Origin: Clostridium sp. HBUAS56010
GTDB lineage: Bacteria > Bacillota > Clostridia > Lachnospirales > Lachnospiraceae
Length of the DNA stretch: 64,000 nt
Assembly (NCBI RefSeq): GCF_007115105.1
Contig: NZ_SULJ01000011.1
Location: forward strand, 62,001 to 126,000
Direction of reading: 5' to 3'
Of this stretch, positions 23,909 through 32,433 are shown piece by piece (positions within the stretch are counted from its first letter, which is position 1; each line of letters opens with the position of its first letter). The position numbers and the translations under genes were made by a program. The notes under the pieces are model-generated. The model searched no databases. It was not told the DNA's origin and was given only the letters and a program-made list of their open reading frames with translations.

Positions 23909-25749
23909 AACAGACCAAAAAGGGCGTACGCAAACGATTATCTGTGAGGTATAAGTTTTTTACCAAAAGTCTGTTGACCAATTGCCTTCTCCTGCTGATT
24001 CCAATTATGATGGTAGGACCTTACAGCATCTTTCAATCCTCTAAGGCAAATACCACCTCCATTGAAAAGAGCACTTATCAGACCCTTCACCAGCTTGAGA
24101 AGACCATGGATCTGCTTTACTCGAACATTGATAATGCAAATATCTTCTTCTCCTCCAACCCAAGGGTTACCATTCAGATGAAGAAGGCATTTAACGAAAA
24201 AGCTCTGTCTTTAGATTCGTTAAAAAACATTGAAAATCTATCGCTATATTTTCAAAATCTGATTTTTACAGATCCATATATCGAAAATATTTATGTGTAT
24301 TTTGATAATGGTAATAATCGGATTTATCTTCCTCAAAAAGGAGCAATTCAGACAATTTCTTCTCCAGAAGAACAACTTTTTGTTGATACCTATCAGGCTT
24401 CCGGCAACCGGGATTTCTGGATGGAGATCAGTCATAAAAAGGCAATTCGTTCCAAAGGCACCATTGACTCGCTGATCATCTACCAGAGACTTTATACCCG
24501 TTTTGCTAAAAAACCAGTGGGTATGATTGCTTTTGAATATAATTTAAACCGTATGGAACAATACTTTCAGACTCTGCTGCAGTACACCAGCCAGACCGTA
24601 TACTTCATGGACCCTGAGGGAAATATTCTCTACACCAATCAGAAGTCTCCGGATTCTGCAAAAGAGCTGAAATCCGTTTATCACAAACTGGCTGCCAGAG
24701 AGGAACAGCACCTGTTTGACATGGAATTTGAGGGTGTGAGTCAAAAAGCAGCCTATTTAAGTTCCAAACGAACCAACGGGCTGACCTATATTACGTTTAC
24801 GCCCTCTAGTGAGATCTATAAGACTACAAGAAATCTATCCGGCACCTATATGCTTCTTATGTTTTCCGGTATTTTTCTCTCATTTATGCTGGCTTTTTAT
24901 AAGACTAATAAGGAATACCGGTATTTAAACAGTATAATTGATATATTCAGTGATCCTTCCGCTTCCCAGCAGCATTTTGAGAAGATGCCTGCAAAAGCAG
25001 GAAATCCGTTTGAATACATTATGCTGAATATTATACGGTTGTTTTTGGAACAGAAATACTTAAAGGTTCAGGCTTCCGAGCGGGATTACAAACTTCAGAT
25101 TTTAAAGATGCAGGCTTTGCAGCATCAGATCAATCCCCACTTTCTTCATAATACATTAAACACCATTTACTGGGAGTCCATAAGGCTGACATCTTCGGAA
25201 AATTCGTGCAGCACCATGGTTTCCAGCCTTTCCTCCGTCATGCGCTATTCTTTAAGCGATCCTCAGGAAAACGTTATGATACGGGAAGAACTAAACTATT
25301 TAAAGACTTATTTAACCATTATGAAAACCAGGTATCAGGATCAATTTGAGATCATTTCCCGCATTGATGAGACCAGTAATCTCTATCCCATTAAAAAAAT
25401 GATTCTCCAGCCCATTGTAGAGAATGCCATCTATCATGGAATTAAGGAAAAAAAGGGAAAGGGCATGATCTATGTGGGAGTAAAACGTCTGAAACGATCC
25501 ATACTGTTTTATATTCTGGATAACGGGATTGGAATTCCTTCTGATCAACTGAAAGACCTGCAAGAAAAGCTTTCAAAGAATTCAGGAATTTCCTCCTCTC
25601 ACATCGGACTGACCAATACCAACCTCCGGTTAACACTCGCCTATGGAAACCAGTGCGGTCTGCGGCTGAAAAGCATCAATGGAAGGTATACACTGGTTTA
25701 CTTCCGTATTCCGCTGATTCAGACTTCCATAGGGCAGAATAATTCTTAA
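23905..25749 (+). CDS. YesM-type sensor histidine kinase
   Basis: 614 aa. Membrane segment at ~25-45, an extracellular sensor region (~45-305) and a second membrane segment (~310-330). The cytoplasmic part has the His_kinase motif LQHQINPHFLHNTLNTIYWE (phosphorylated His in HFLHNTL) and a HATPase_c domain (N box VENAIYHGIKEKKGKG, DNGIGI, SSHIGLTNTNLRL). LytS/YesM subfamily. The HAMP region is short and poorly conserved. It partners the YesN-like regulator and probably senses an extracellular sugar directly or through the lipoprotein. Confidence 0.93.
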   Translation: MKQTKKGVRKRLSVRYKFFTKSLLTNCLLLLIPIMMVGPYSIFQSSKANTTSIEKSTYQTLHQLEKTMDLLYSNIDNANIFFSSNPRVTIQMKKAFNEKALSLDSLKNIENLSLYFQNLIFTDPYIENIYVYFDNGNNRIYLPQKGAIQTISSPEEQLFVDTYQASGNRDFWMEISHKKAIRSKGTIDSLIIYQRLYTRFAKKPVGMIAFEYNLNRMEQYFQTLLQYTSQTVYFMDPEGNILYTNQKSPDSAKELKSVYHKLAAREEQHLFDMEFEGVSQKAAYLSSKRTNGLTYITFTPSSEIYKTTRNLSGTYMLLMFSGIFLSFMLAFYKTNKEYRYLNSIIDIFSDPSASQQHFEKMPAKAGNPFEYIMLNIIRLFLEQKYLKVQASERDYKLQILKMQALQHQINPHFLHNTLNTIYWESIRLTSSENSCSTMVSSLSSVMRYSLSDPQENVMIREELNYLKTYLTIMKTRYQDQFEIISRIDETSNLYPIKKMILQPIVENAIYHGIKEKKGKGMIYVGVKRLKRSILFYILDNGIGIPSDQLKDLQEKLSKNSGISSSHIGLTNTNLRLTLAYGNQCGLRLKSINGRYTLVYFRIPLIQTSIGQNNS

Positions 25750-25783
25750 ACGATCAATCATCATGCAAAAGGAGGTTTTACCT

Positions 25784-26473
25784 ATGGCTCACCACTGCAA
25801 TTGTCACGGTCAGCTATGTACTTCACGAATCTCCCTCTTTGAATCCCTTTCCTGTGAGGAACAAAAAGAATTAATTGCAAAAGCACAGCATCTGGATTAC
25901 CAAAAGGGGGATACTATCTTTTATGAACATGACCCAGCGGACAAAATTATGATCATCCGATATGGAAAAATCAAAATCAACCGTTACTCTTTAGAAGGAA
26001 AAGAATCTGTTCTTGATATTCTGGATGAAGGGGATTTCTACGGAGAGCAGAACCTGTTTGGAGGCAATTTACTGGAAGCAAATGCGGTATCCATGGGAGA
26101 AAGCGGTGTCTGTCTGATTTCTGTAAAAGACATTCAGGAACTGATTTTAAAACGACCGGAGGTGGGAATTAAACTTCTTAACGTTATTGGTCATAAGCTT
26201 TCCCTTGCCAATGAGCTGGTTCAGTTATTATCCGTCAACGATGCCAAAGCAAGAATTGCAGGTTTTATCTTATATAGAAGCAACCGTACCAGCCTTTCCA
26301 CCATTGAACTGACCAGAGAAGATATCGCAGCATACATCAACATCCGGAGAGAAACCATCAGCCGGAAGCTGGGAGAGCTGCAAAAAGAAGGCGCCATTAT
26401 GCTGGAAGGGAATAAAAAGGTTCGGATTCAGAACAAAGATATTCTGCGGGATCTTTTTGAAAATAGCCGGTAA
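25784..26473 (+). CDS. Crp/Fnr-family regulator with FNR-like cysteines
   Basis: 229 aa from the ATG at 25784, preceded by AAAGGAGG. The N-terminus MAHHCNCHGQLC carries three cysteines (C5, C7, C12), and C110 lies after the cyclic-nucleotide-binding-like beta roll (residues ~20-120, GDTIFYEHDPADKI). This is the same layout as the four [4Fe-4S] ligands of E. coli FNR. The C-terminal helix-turn-helix reads ELTREDIAAYINIRRETISR. Its E-x-x-S-R recognition residues are those FNR uses to read TTGAT, not the R-E-R set of CRP. A TGAT-N4-ATCA site sits 22 bases past the stop, in front of the flavodiiron gene. I infer an O2- or NO-sensing regulator. Confidence 0.88.
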   Translation: MAHHCNCHGQLCTSRISLFESLSCEEQKELIAKAQHLDYQKGDTIFYEHDPADKIMIIRYGKIKINRYSLEGKESVLDILDEGDFYGEQNLFGGNLLEANAVSMGESGVCLISVKDIQELILKRPEVGIKLLNVIGHKLSLANELVQLLSVNDAKARIAGFILYRSNRTSLSTIELTREDIAAYINIRRETISRKLGELQKEGAIMLEGNKKVRIQNKDILRDLFENSR

Positions 26474-26495
26474 ATAAAAAGAAACTTTAAAATAA

Positions 26496-26507
26496 TGATT
26501 CAAATCA
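26496..26507. promoter_or_regulatory. FNR-type operator upstream of the flavodiiron gene
   Basis: TGAT-TCAA-ATCA, a perfect core of TTGAT-N4-ATCAA. Its centre (26501.5) is 41.5 bp upstream of the start site predicted from the -10 TATACT at 26531-26536. That is the class II activator position. Confidence 0.7.
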
Positions 26508-26536
26508 CATTTTTCTTTCTGTTAACGGGTTATACT
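26508..26536 (+). promoter_or_regulatory. Activator-dependent promoter of the flavodiiron gene
   Basis: -10 TATACT at 26531-26536 with no recognisable -35 at the right distance; the FNR-type site occupies that position. A second candidate, TTGACG at ~26553 with an A/T-rich -10, could add a constitutive start. Confidence 0.55.
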
Positions 26537-26627
26537 AGGTTTACAAAAGCGGTTGACGCTAAGAGAGAGAAATATATATCTACAGAAAACTCACAGTTGT
26601 TTTTTTAATATGAAGGAGGACTTTAAG

Positions 26628-27815
26628 ATGAAAAAACTTGTAAAGAACAATGTAAACTGGGTAGGTATTATTGACTGGGAGCTGGAATCCTTTCACGGTG
26701 CAGATTACTCCATCAATCACGGTTCCAGCCAGAACGCTTATCTCATACAGGAGGAAAAGACCGTTCTGATTGATACGGTGTGGAAACCCCACTCCACTGA
26801 ATTTATTGACAACCTTGAAAAAGAGATTGATTTAAAGAAAATCGACTTTATTGTAGCAAACCATGGTGAGATTGATCACAGCGGCTCTCTTCCTGCATTG
26901 ATGGAAAAGATTCCTGGAACTCCCATCTATTGCACAGAAAACGGCGTGAAATCCTTAACTGGACAGTATCACCATCCGGAATGGAACTATCAGGTGGTTA
27001 AAACCGGAGATTCTGTGGATATTGGAAACGGCAAAAAGCTTGTATTTGTGGAAATGAAAATGCTTCACTGGCCAGACAGCATGGCTACCTATCTGACAGG
27101 AGATAATATTCTTTTCTCCAACGATGCCTTTGGACAGCATTTTGCTGTGGAAGAGCTGTTTAATGACAAGGCAGATCAGTGCCGCCTGTGGGAAGAAGCT
27201 CAGAAATATTATGCGAATATCTTAAATCCATTTTCTGTTCTTGTGAAAAAGAAGGTGGAAGAAATCCAGGCGTTAAACCTTCCCATTGATATAATAGCAA
27301 CCAGTCATGGCTGTATCTGGAGAGATAATCCCATGCAGATCGTAGAAAAATACTATGAGTGGTCCCAGAACTATAAAGAAGACCAGATCACCATTGTCTA
27401 CGATACCATGTGGGATGGAACCAAACAGCTTGCCCATAAAATCAGCGCTGAGATTGCGCAGATTGCTCCTCAGACCCGTGTGAGAATCTATAATATCTCC
27501 AAATCAGACAAAAATGATATTATGACAGAAGTATTCCGGTCAAAAGCGATTGCCCTCGGTTCCCCAACCGTTGGCGGAAACATTCTTTCCTCCGTAGGGG
27601 GCTGGCTGGAATTTTTAAAAGAGCTTCGATTTAAAGAGAAAAAAGCGGCTGTCTTTGGCTGCTACGGCTGGAGTGGGGAAGGCACAAAAGTTCTTAGAGA
27701 GCGGCTTAGCGGTGCTGGATTCTCCGTAGTCGACCCGGAAATCAAATGTCTCTGGAACCCACGGGAAGACGATTTTGATCAGGCAAAGGATATTGCAAAA
27801 GCCCTTTGTGAATAA
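26628..27815 (+). CDS. Flavodiiron protein (O2/NO reductase), no rubredoxin domain
   Basis: 395 aa from the ATG at 26628, which follows AAGGAGGAC; an upstream ATG at 26553 has no RBS. The N-terminal metallo-beta-lactamase-like diiron domain has the ligands H79-x-E81-x-D83-H84 (HGEIDHSG), H147 (MLHWPD), D166 (FSNDAFG) and a His in TSHGCIW. The C-terminal flavodoxin domain (DTMWDGTKQLA, GSPTVGGNILSS, GCYGWSGEG) binds FMN. These cytoplasmic enzymes reduce O2 to water or NO to N2O, protecting anaerobes. Lacking the C-terminal rubredoxin of NorV, it would need a separate rubredoxin or similar donor. The upstream Fnr-like gene is its likely regulator. Confidence 0.95.
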   Translation: MKKLVKNNVNWVGIIDWELESFHGADYSINHGSSQNAYLIQEEKTVLIDTVWKPHSTEFIDNLEKEIDLKKIDFIVANHGEIDHSGSLPALMEKIPGTPIYCTENGVKSLTGQYHHPEWNYQVVKTGDSVDIGNGKKLVFVEMKMLHWPDSMATYLTGDNILFSNDAFGQHFAVEELFNDKADQCRLWEEAQKYYANILNPFSVLVKKKVEEIQALNLPIDIIATSHGCIWRDNPMQIVEKYYEWSQNYKEDQITIVYDTMWDGTKQLAHKISAEIAQIAPQTRVRIYNISKSDKNDIMTEVFRSKAIALGSPTVGGNILSSVGGWLEFLKELRFKEKKAAVFGCYGWSGEGTKVLRERLSGAGFSVVDPEIKCLWNPREDDFDQAKDIAKALCE

Positions 27816-27819
27816 ATCT

Positions 27820-28911
27820 TCAATTCAAAAGAATATCTGCGATTTTTCTGCAAGCAGAGCCATCTCCGTAAGGATTGCTGGCTCTGCTCATCTTTTTGTA
27901 TACCTCTCCTTCATCCAGCAGCGTCTTAACTGCCTGATGGATCTTCTCCTCTTTGGTCCCCACCAGGAGAAGAGTCCCCGCCGTTACTCCTTCTGGGCGC
28001 TCTGTTGTATCCCGCATTACAAGTACCGGTTTTCCAAGGCTTGGAGCTTCCTCCTGAATTCCTCCGCTGTCAGTCAGAACCAGATAAGACCTTGCCATAA
28101 AGTTATGAAAATCAAGGACATCAAGAGGTTCAATCAGATGAATTCTTTCTTCTTCTCCCAAAAACAGTTGTGCCGTTTTTCTGATCTGAGGATTTAAATG
28201 AACGGGGTAGATGACTTTTACATCTGGATATTCCTCTATGATTCTTCTGACCGCACGAAACATATGAGTCATTGGAATTCCCATGTTTTCTCTTCTGTGG
28301 GCAGTCAAAAGAATCAGCCTGCTGCCTGCTGCCCACTGTAGCTGTTCATGACTGTAGTCCCTGCGTACCGTTGTATTTAATGCGTCAATGGCTGTATTTC
28401 CGGTTACAAAGATGAACTCAGAAGATTTCCCCTCTTGCAGAAGATTCTGTTTTGCCTGCTCAGTTGGGGCAAAATGGTATCTGGCGATCAGGCTGACTGC
28501 CTGCCTGTTGAACTCTTCAGGAAAAGGAGAATCCATACAATACGTTCTTAATCCTGCTTCCACATGTCCAACTGGAATATGAAGATAAAAGCTTGCCAGT
28601 GCCGAAGCAAATGTGGTGGTGGTATCTCCGTGAACCAGCACCAGATCCGGCCGCTCCGTTTCAAGAACTCTGCGAATGGACTGCAATATACTGGCAGTGA
28701 TTTCGAATAACGTCTGATTCTCTTTCATAATAGAAAGATTATAATCCGGTTTGACTTCAAATACGTTCAGCACCTGATCCAGCATGGTTTTGTGCTGTCC
28801 GGTAACACAGACCTTCACCTGTACGTGCTCCCGCCCTTTAAGCTCCTTTACAAGAGGACACATCTTGATGGCTTCCGGTCTTGTTCCAAATATGATCATG
28901 ATATGTTTCAT
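27820..28911 (-). CDS. wecB: UDP-N-acetylglucosamine 2-epimerase (non-hydrolysing)
   Basis: 363 aa, normal length. Motifs GTRPEAIKMCPL, LVHGDTTTTFASALA, VGHVEAGLRTY, LLTAHRRENMG and LTDSGGIQEEAPSLGKPVLV are those of WecB/MnaA, a GT-B-like fold. It interconverts UDP-GlcNAc and UDP-ManNAc for cell-surface polymers. It is the last gene of the minus-strand polysaccharide cluster, 17 bases after the thioredoxin-GH8 gene, so the exported polymer or its decoration may contain ManNAc or a derivative. The stop is only four bases from the stop of the convergent flavodiiron gene, with no terminator between. Confidence 0.95.
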   Translation of the reverse strand: MKHIMIIFGTRPEAIKMCPLVKELKGREHVQVKVCVTGQHKTMLDQVLNVFEVKPDYNLSIMKENQTLFEITASILQSIRRVLETERPDLVLVHGDTTTTFASALASFYLHIPVGHVEAGLRTYCMDSPFPEEFNRQAVSLIARYHFAPTEQAKQNLLQEGKSSEFIFVTGNTAIDALNTTVRRDYSHEQLQWAAGSRLILLTAHRRENMGIPMTHMFRAVRRIIEEYPDVKVIYPVHLNPQIRKTAQLFLGEEERIHLIEPLDVLDFHNFMARSYLVLTDSGGIQEEAPSLGKPVLVMRDTTERPEGVTAGTLLLVGTKEEKIHQAVKTLLDEGEVYKKMSRASNPYGDGSACRKIADILLN

Positions 28912-28928
28912 ATACAGTACCTCTCTGA

Positions 28929-30533
28929 TTAATTGGTGTATTCATAAGCCAGCATTGCCATAATCTGGTCAAAAGACATAATTCCTGTTCCATCCTTCCT
29001 GCCAAATGCCCCATGGTAGGCATAATCCATATTTACTATCCTCATTTTTTCCATCTTCTTTAATGCTTTTCCCATCAGATCCTGATCCCCTGTTTTCTCA
29101 CCAATCATGGCAGCAAGGGCATAAACAGCCGTGGAATCATAATTATACCCTTCCACCACCTTTCCCTCCACGCTATATCGTGCTTTCAGTCCCTCCCTGT
29201 CCATCTGGTCCTTCAACCAGGCGACCGTATCCTCTTTCAGAAGGTCCGCCTCTGCCAGATGAAGAAGAGTAACCATTGCCTCTGCTGTGTTTAAATCATC
29301 GGGTTCATATTGACTGGTTTTAAGATTATACCAACTGTAATATAAGGGAAATGCAGTGCTGATCTTTCCCTCTGTCAGCAGCTTTCTGGCATTCTCATAA
29401 GGCTTTCTTAATTCCTGATTTTTCTCCGCCAGTACAGCCATTGTCTTAAGGTCCCCATAACAAAGAGTAAATCGTCTGGCATACTGTTTATAACGGTTAT
29501 CATAGAAGTCAACATAAAGCCCTTTCTTTACCCCGTATCTGGATAGAGAAGCAATATAACGATTAAGGTCACGGTTATATCCGCCCCATATCTTATCCGC
29601 TTCCATTAAAGCATCAATAATCCGCAGATCATCCAACAGAGAGTTGGTGTGTGCCGGCTTCCCCCCGGTCACCTTCCATGCCGTAAGCCCCTGGGAATTC
29701 ATATAGGAATCAATATAATGGAAAATCTGGTCAAAAAGCGGTCTGTCCTTTTTAAGCAGGGCATATTCAAGCATGGCACCCTGGGATTCACTTAGAACGT
29801 CACTTTCCCTCATTTTTTCTCTTGAAAGATCATAGACAGAATGAATTCCTCCGTTTTCATCCATCATACCGCCGATTACAAAATCACCAGTCACCTTACC
29901 GCTTCCTTCAATGGCATCCTTTAACAAGCCCTCAAACACGGACACCTCTGTAATGGTTTTGGAACTCCATGCCCGAATCACTCCCCGCTCATCCAGAAAT
30001 ATGGTTGTGGGGATGCTGTGCAGTCCCAGCCTTTTATATGCGGCTAAGCCATTGTCATAATAGGTTGTTAACGGGATATTCTGACCGGACAGATACTGGC
30101 GGGCTTTTTCCTTTGTTTCCTTTTTCTCATCCAGACGGTTAATCAGAATAAAATTGACCTCCCCATAATGATCTGCCCGCTCCATAAACTGCTCCGTCAA
30201 AGGAAGCTCTTTCTGGCAGTCTCCACACCAGCTTGCCCAGAAGGTCAGAACCGTCGGTTTCCCTTCAAAAGACCGGACAGACACTTCTGTTCCATTCTCA
30301 TCCTCCAGAAAAAATTCCGGTATCTTCTGGTTTAAATTGCATTGATCTGGAAGGGAGGCAGTAATATCATCAAGAGATGTGGAAGTCTCCTTTACAATCT
30401 GCTCTGGTTCTCTCTCCTCTTTTACAGAATATACTGCCAGAAGACCTCCGCCTGTCATTACAATAACCATCAAACAACAAAGAATGGTCCATAATACTTT
30501 TTCCATTCCAGTCAGAGGTATTTTTGTTCTCAT
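28929..30533 (-). CDS. Membrane-anchored thioredoxin-like/GH8-like fusion protein
   Basis: 534 aa with three parts. One N-terminal membrane anchor (residues ~12-35) is followed by an extracellular TlpA/AhpC-like thioredoxin domain (~65-205; active site W102-C-G-D-C106, cis-Pro region SIPTTIF). A GH8-like (alpha/alpha)6-barrel (~220-534) completes it. In the GH8 part, LSESQGAMLEYAL carries the usual catalytic Glu (E249) and TNSLLDDLRIIDALMEADK matches the catalytic Asp region (D301/D302). Family 8 includes BcsZ-type endoglucanases of cellulose secretion systems. Fusion to a thioredoxin domain is unusual. It overlaps the GT-C gene by four bases, so it belongs to the synthase operon. Confidence 0.8.
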   Translation of the reverse strand: MRTKIPLTGMEKVLWTILCCLMVIVMTGGGLLAVYSVKEEREPEQIVKETSTSLDDITASLPDQCNLNQKIPEFFLEDENGTEVSVRSFEGKPTVLTFWASWCGDCQKELPLTEQFMERADHYGEVNFILINRLDEKKETKEKARQYLSGQNIPLTTYYDNGLAAYKRLGLHSIPTTIFLDERGVIRAWSSKTITEVSVFEGLLKDAIEGSGKVTGDFVIGGMMDENGGIHSVYDLSREKMRESDVLSESQGAMLEYALLKKDRPLFDQIFHYIDSYMNSQGLTAWKVTGGKPAHTNSLLDDLRIIDALMEADKIWGGYNRDLNRYIASLSRYGVKKGLYVDFYDNRYKQYARRFTLCYGDLKTMAVLAEKNQELRKPYENARKLLTEGKISTAFPLYYSWYNLKTSQYEPDDLNTAEAMVTLLHLAEADLLKEDTVAWLKDQMDREGLKARYSVEGKVVEGYNYDSTAVYALAAMIGEKTGDQDLMGKALKKMEKMRIVNMDYAYHGAFGRKDGTGIMSFDQIMAMLAYEYTN

Positions 30534-32425
30534 GATTTCTTGTCTCCTTTCCCGGAATTTCCTCTTTTTATTTTCTCTAATTCTTCAATCAAAGCTCCTA
30601 CCTGATCCATTAACGCTTTATTTTCACGCTCCAGCTGTTCAATTTTTTCTAATAACTCCTGATATTCCTCTTTTTTGTATTTCTCAGAAACAGTCACAGT
30701 TACATTTCCATTCTGAATGGCAGAATCCATATCAAAGGAATTGGTCATGGTTTTATAGCGGGTTTTAATTGCCTGATGTTCTTCCTCCTCAAACTGCCTT
30801 AACAACTCTTCTTCTTTGATTCGCTGCTTTTTCTTTTCCTCTTTCTGGATTTCGTTGGACCTTACAAACCCTCTGGCATTTTCAAATATATAACCCACTC
30901 CCACAGAAGCAATGATCATAAAAGCAGGAAGCACATGATAATGATATCGGTTCTGACTTTCTACCAGCACATGTATGGCAGCCGTTCCCAGAAAGATAAG
31001 AACGGGCAGATAAAGATAAGAAAATCTCCGATACAGTAAATAAATCAGGGTCATAAAGGAGAACAGTATGGTTACCATATATACCATATGATTCCCGGTC
31101 TGCATGGACGAAAGAAAGTCTGCCCTGGAAGGGGTCAAGTGCCCCTGCTCTTTTAAAAAAGAGAGATTCCAGGTTGTTCCATAATCATCATTTCCCCACA
31201 GCAATTCGTATTTCTTCACAAACAGTTTAAAGTTTTCCATTAAGTCAGAAGAAAGCCGGTTTACTGCCTTTTCCCGACAGGCCCTCTGAGCTTCTACAGG
31301 TGACCCGGTCCGTTCTAAATTCTCATATAAAAATTTAGAGTCCTCTTCATTCCAGCCCCCGGCTGAATCCACATTTAACCCCACCAACAGGTTGTACCCG
31401 GAAGATTCACTCATAGAAGGCACAGACTGGTTGATGGTCAGTTCAATATTGGTGGTAAGAATGCTGGAAAGAATGAAATAGGAGACAACAATCAAAAGTC
31501 CCCTGATCCAGCCTTTGCCTATGAGCTGTACCCAGACAGAAAGGCTGGTCTTTGGTATATTGGGAAGTTTCATATTCTGAGGAACAACACAGATGACCAT
31601 TGCAATGAGAAGAATCAATGCCATAGGGCGGATGGCGGATGTAACAGCAAGAAGACAGCCTAAAAATATATGAAGAAGCAGACAGAACGCCGCATGCTTT
31701 GATACCGCTTTATAATCCATGACAAGGTGAAGGAAAAGAAGCAGGGAAAGATAAAAGAAGAAAGAAAAAGAATATTCCGCCGCCAGCATGTTCACATACA
31801 AAATCTGAGAAGGCCAGAATGCCGCCGCCGTAAGGACAATGGCTCCGGATAATCTCCCTCCCAGCTTTCTTCCTATCCGGTAAAGTAAAAATACAGTACC
31901 AACGGAAAAAAACACATTGGCAAGCTGACCATGAAAAACACTGGTGCCAAACATGACAAATACATGTTTTAAAATATAACAGTACCCAATGATGTGAGGA
32001 AACATTGCAATATAATTACAATATCCTTCCCCCTTTTCCTGAAGAGTTCCTTCTTTTAACAACCTTGCAATCTCATAATAAGTCTTATAATCCGATGCCG
32101 GCTCCATGGGAATGCGGGTAATCACTGCATAGCGGGCAGCAAATGCCATACTAAGTATGACTACCACATAAATAACCTCAATCCCGGTTAAAAAACCCTT
32201 TTTTTCTCCGGTCTTAAACCTTGCTCCCAAACGGGCAAGCAGCAGCGCAAGGAAATGAGTTCCTGTCCACACCAGAAAGAACAGCAGAATCAGAAATCCT
32301 TTCATCTCATAGGGATAACTCTGGCTTCCACCACCACTGGAGACGCCCACAATGAGAATATAGCCAAAAGCCATGACTGACAGTGCCACGGAAAATTGAT
32401 AGAACAGGTTTTTATCTTGTCTCAT
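30530..32425 (-). CDS. Multi-membrane GT-C glycosyltransferase-like protein with cytoplasmic coiled coil
   Basis: 631 aa, about eleven to twelve membrane segments in the first ~510 residues. An acidic first extracellular loop, MEPASDYKTYYEIARLL, fits the PMT/ArnT-type GT-C fold that transfers sugars from polyprenyl-phosphate carriers outside the membrane. The last ~120 residues are charged and coiled-coil-like (EIQKEEKKKQRIKEEELL and KKEEYQELLEKIEQLEREN), a possible docking tail in the cytoplasm. It lies eight bases after the BcsB-like gene. The likely donor is the polyprenyl-linked sugar made by the GtrB-like enzyme at the head of the operon (inference). Confidence 0.78.
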   Translation of the reverse strand: MRQDKNLFYQFSVALSVMAFGYILIVGVSSGGGSQSYPYEMKGFLILLFFLVWTGTHFLALLLARLGARFKTGEKKGFLTGIEVIYVVVILSMAFAARYAVITRIPMEPASDYKTYYEIARLLKEGTLQEKGEGYCNYIAMFPHIIGYCYILKHVFVMFGTSVFHGQLANVFFSVGTVFLLYRIGRKLGGRLSGAIVLTAAAFWPSQILYVNMLAAEYSFSFFFYLSLLLFLHLVMDYKAVSKHAAFCLLLHIFLGCLLAVTSAIRPMALILLIAMVICVVPQNMKLPNIPKTSLSVWVQLIGKGWIRGLLIVVSYFILSSILTTNIELTINQSVPSMSESSGYNLLVGLNVDSAGGWNEEDSKFLYENLERTGSPVEAQRACREKAVNRLSSDLMENFKLFVKKYELLWGNDDYGTTWNLSFLKEQGHLTPSRADFLSSMQTGNHMVYMVTILFSFMTLIYLLYRRFSYLYLPVLIFLGTAAIHVLVESQNRYHYHVLPAFMIIASVGVGYIFENARGFVRSNEIQKEEKKKQRIKEEELLRQFEEEEHQAIKTRYKTMTNSFDMDSAIQNGNVTVTVSEKYKKEEYQELLEKIEQLERENKALMDQVGALIEELEKIKRGNSGKGDKKS

Positions 32426-32433
32426 TCTTTTCT

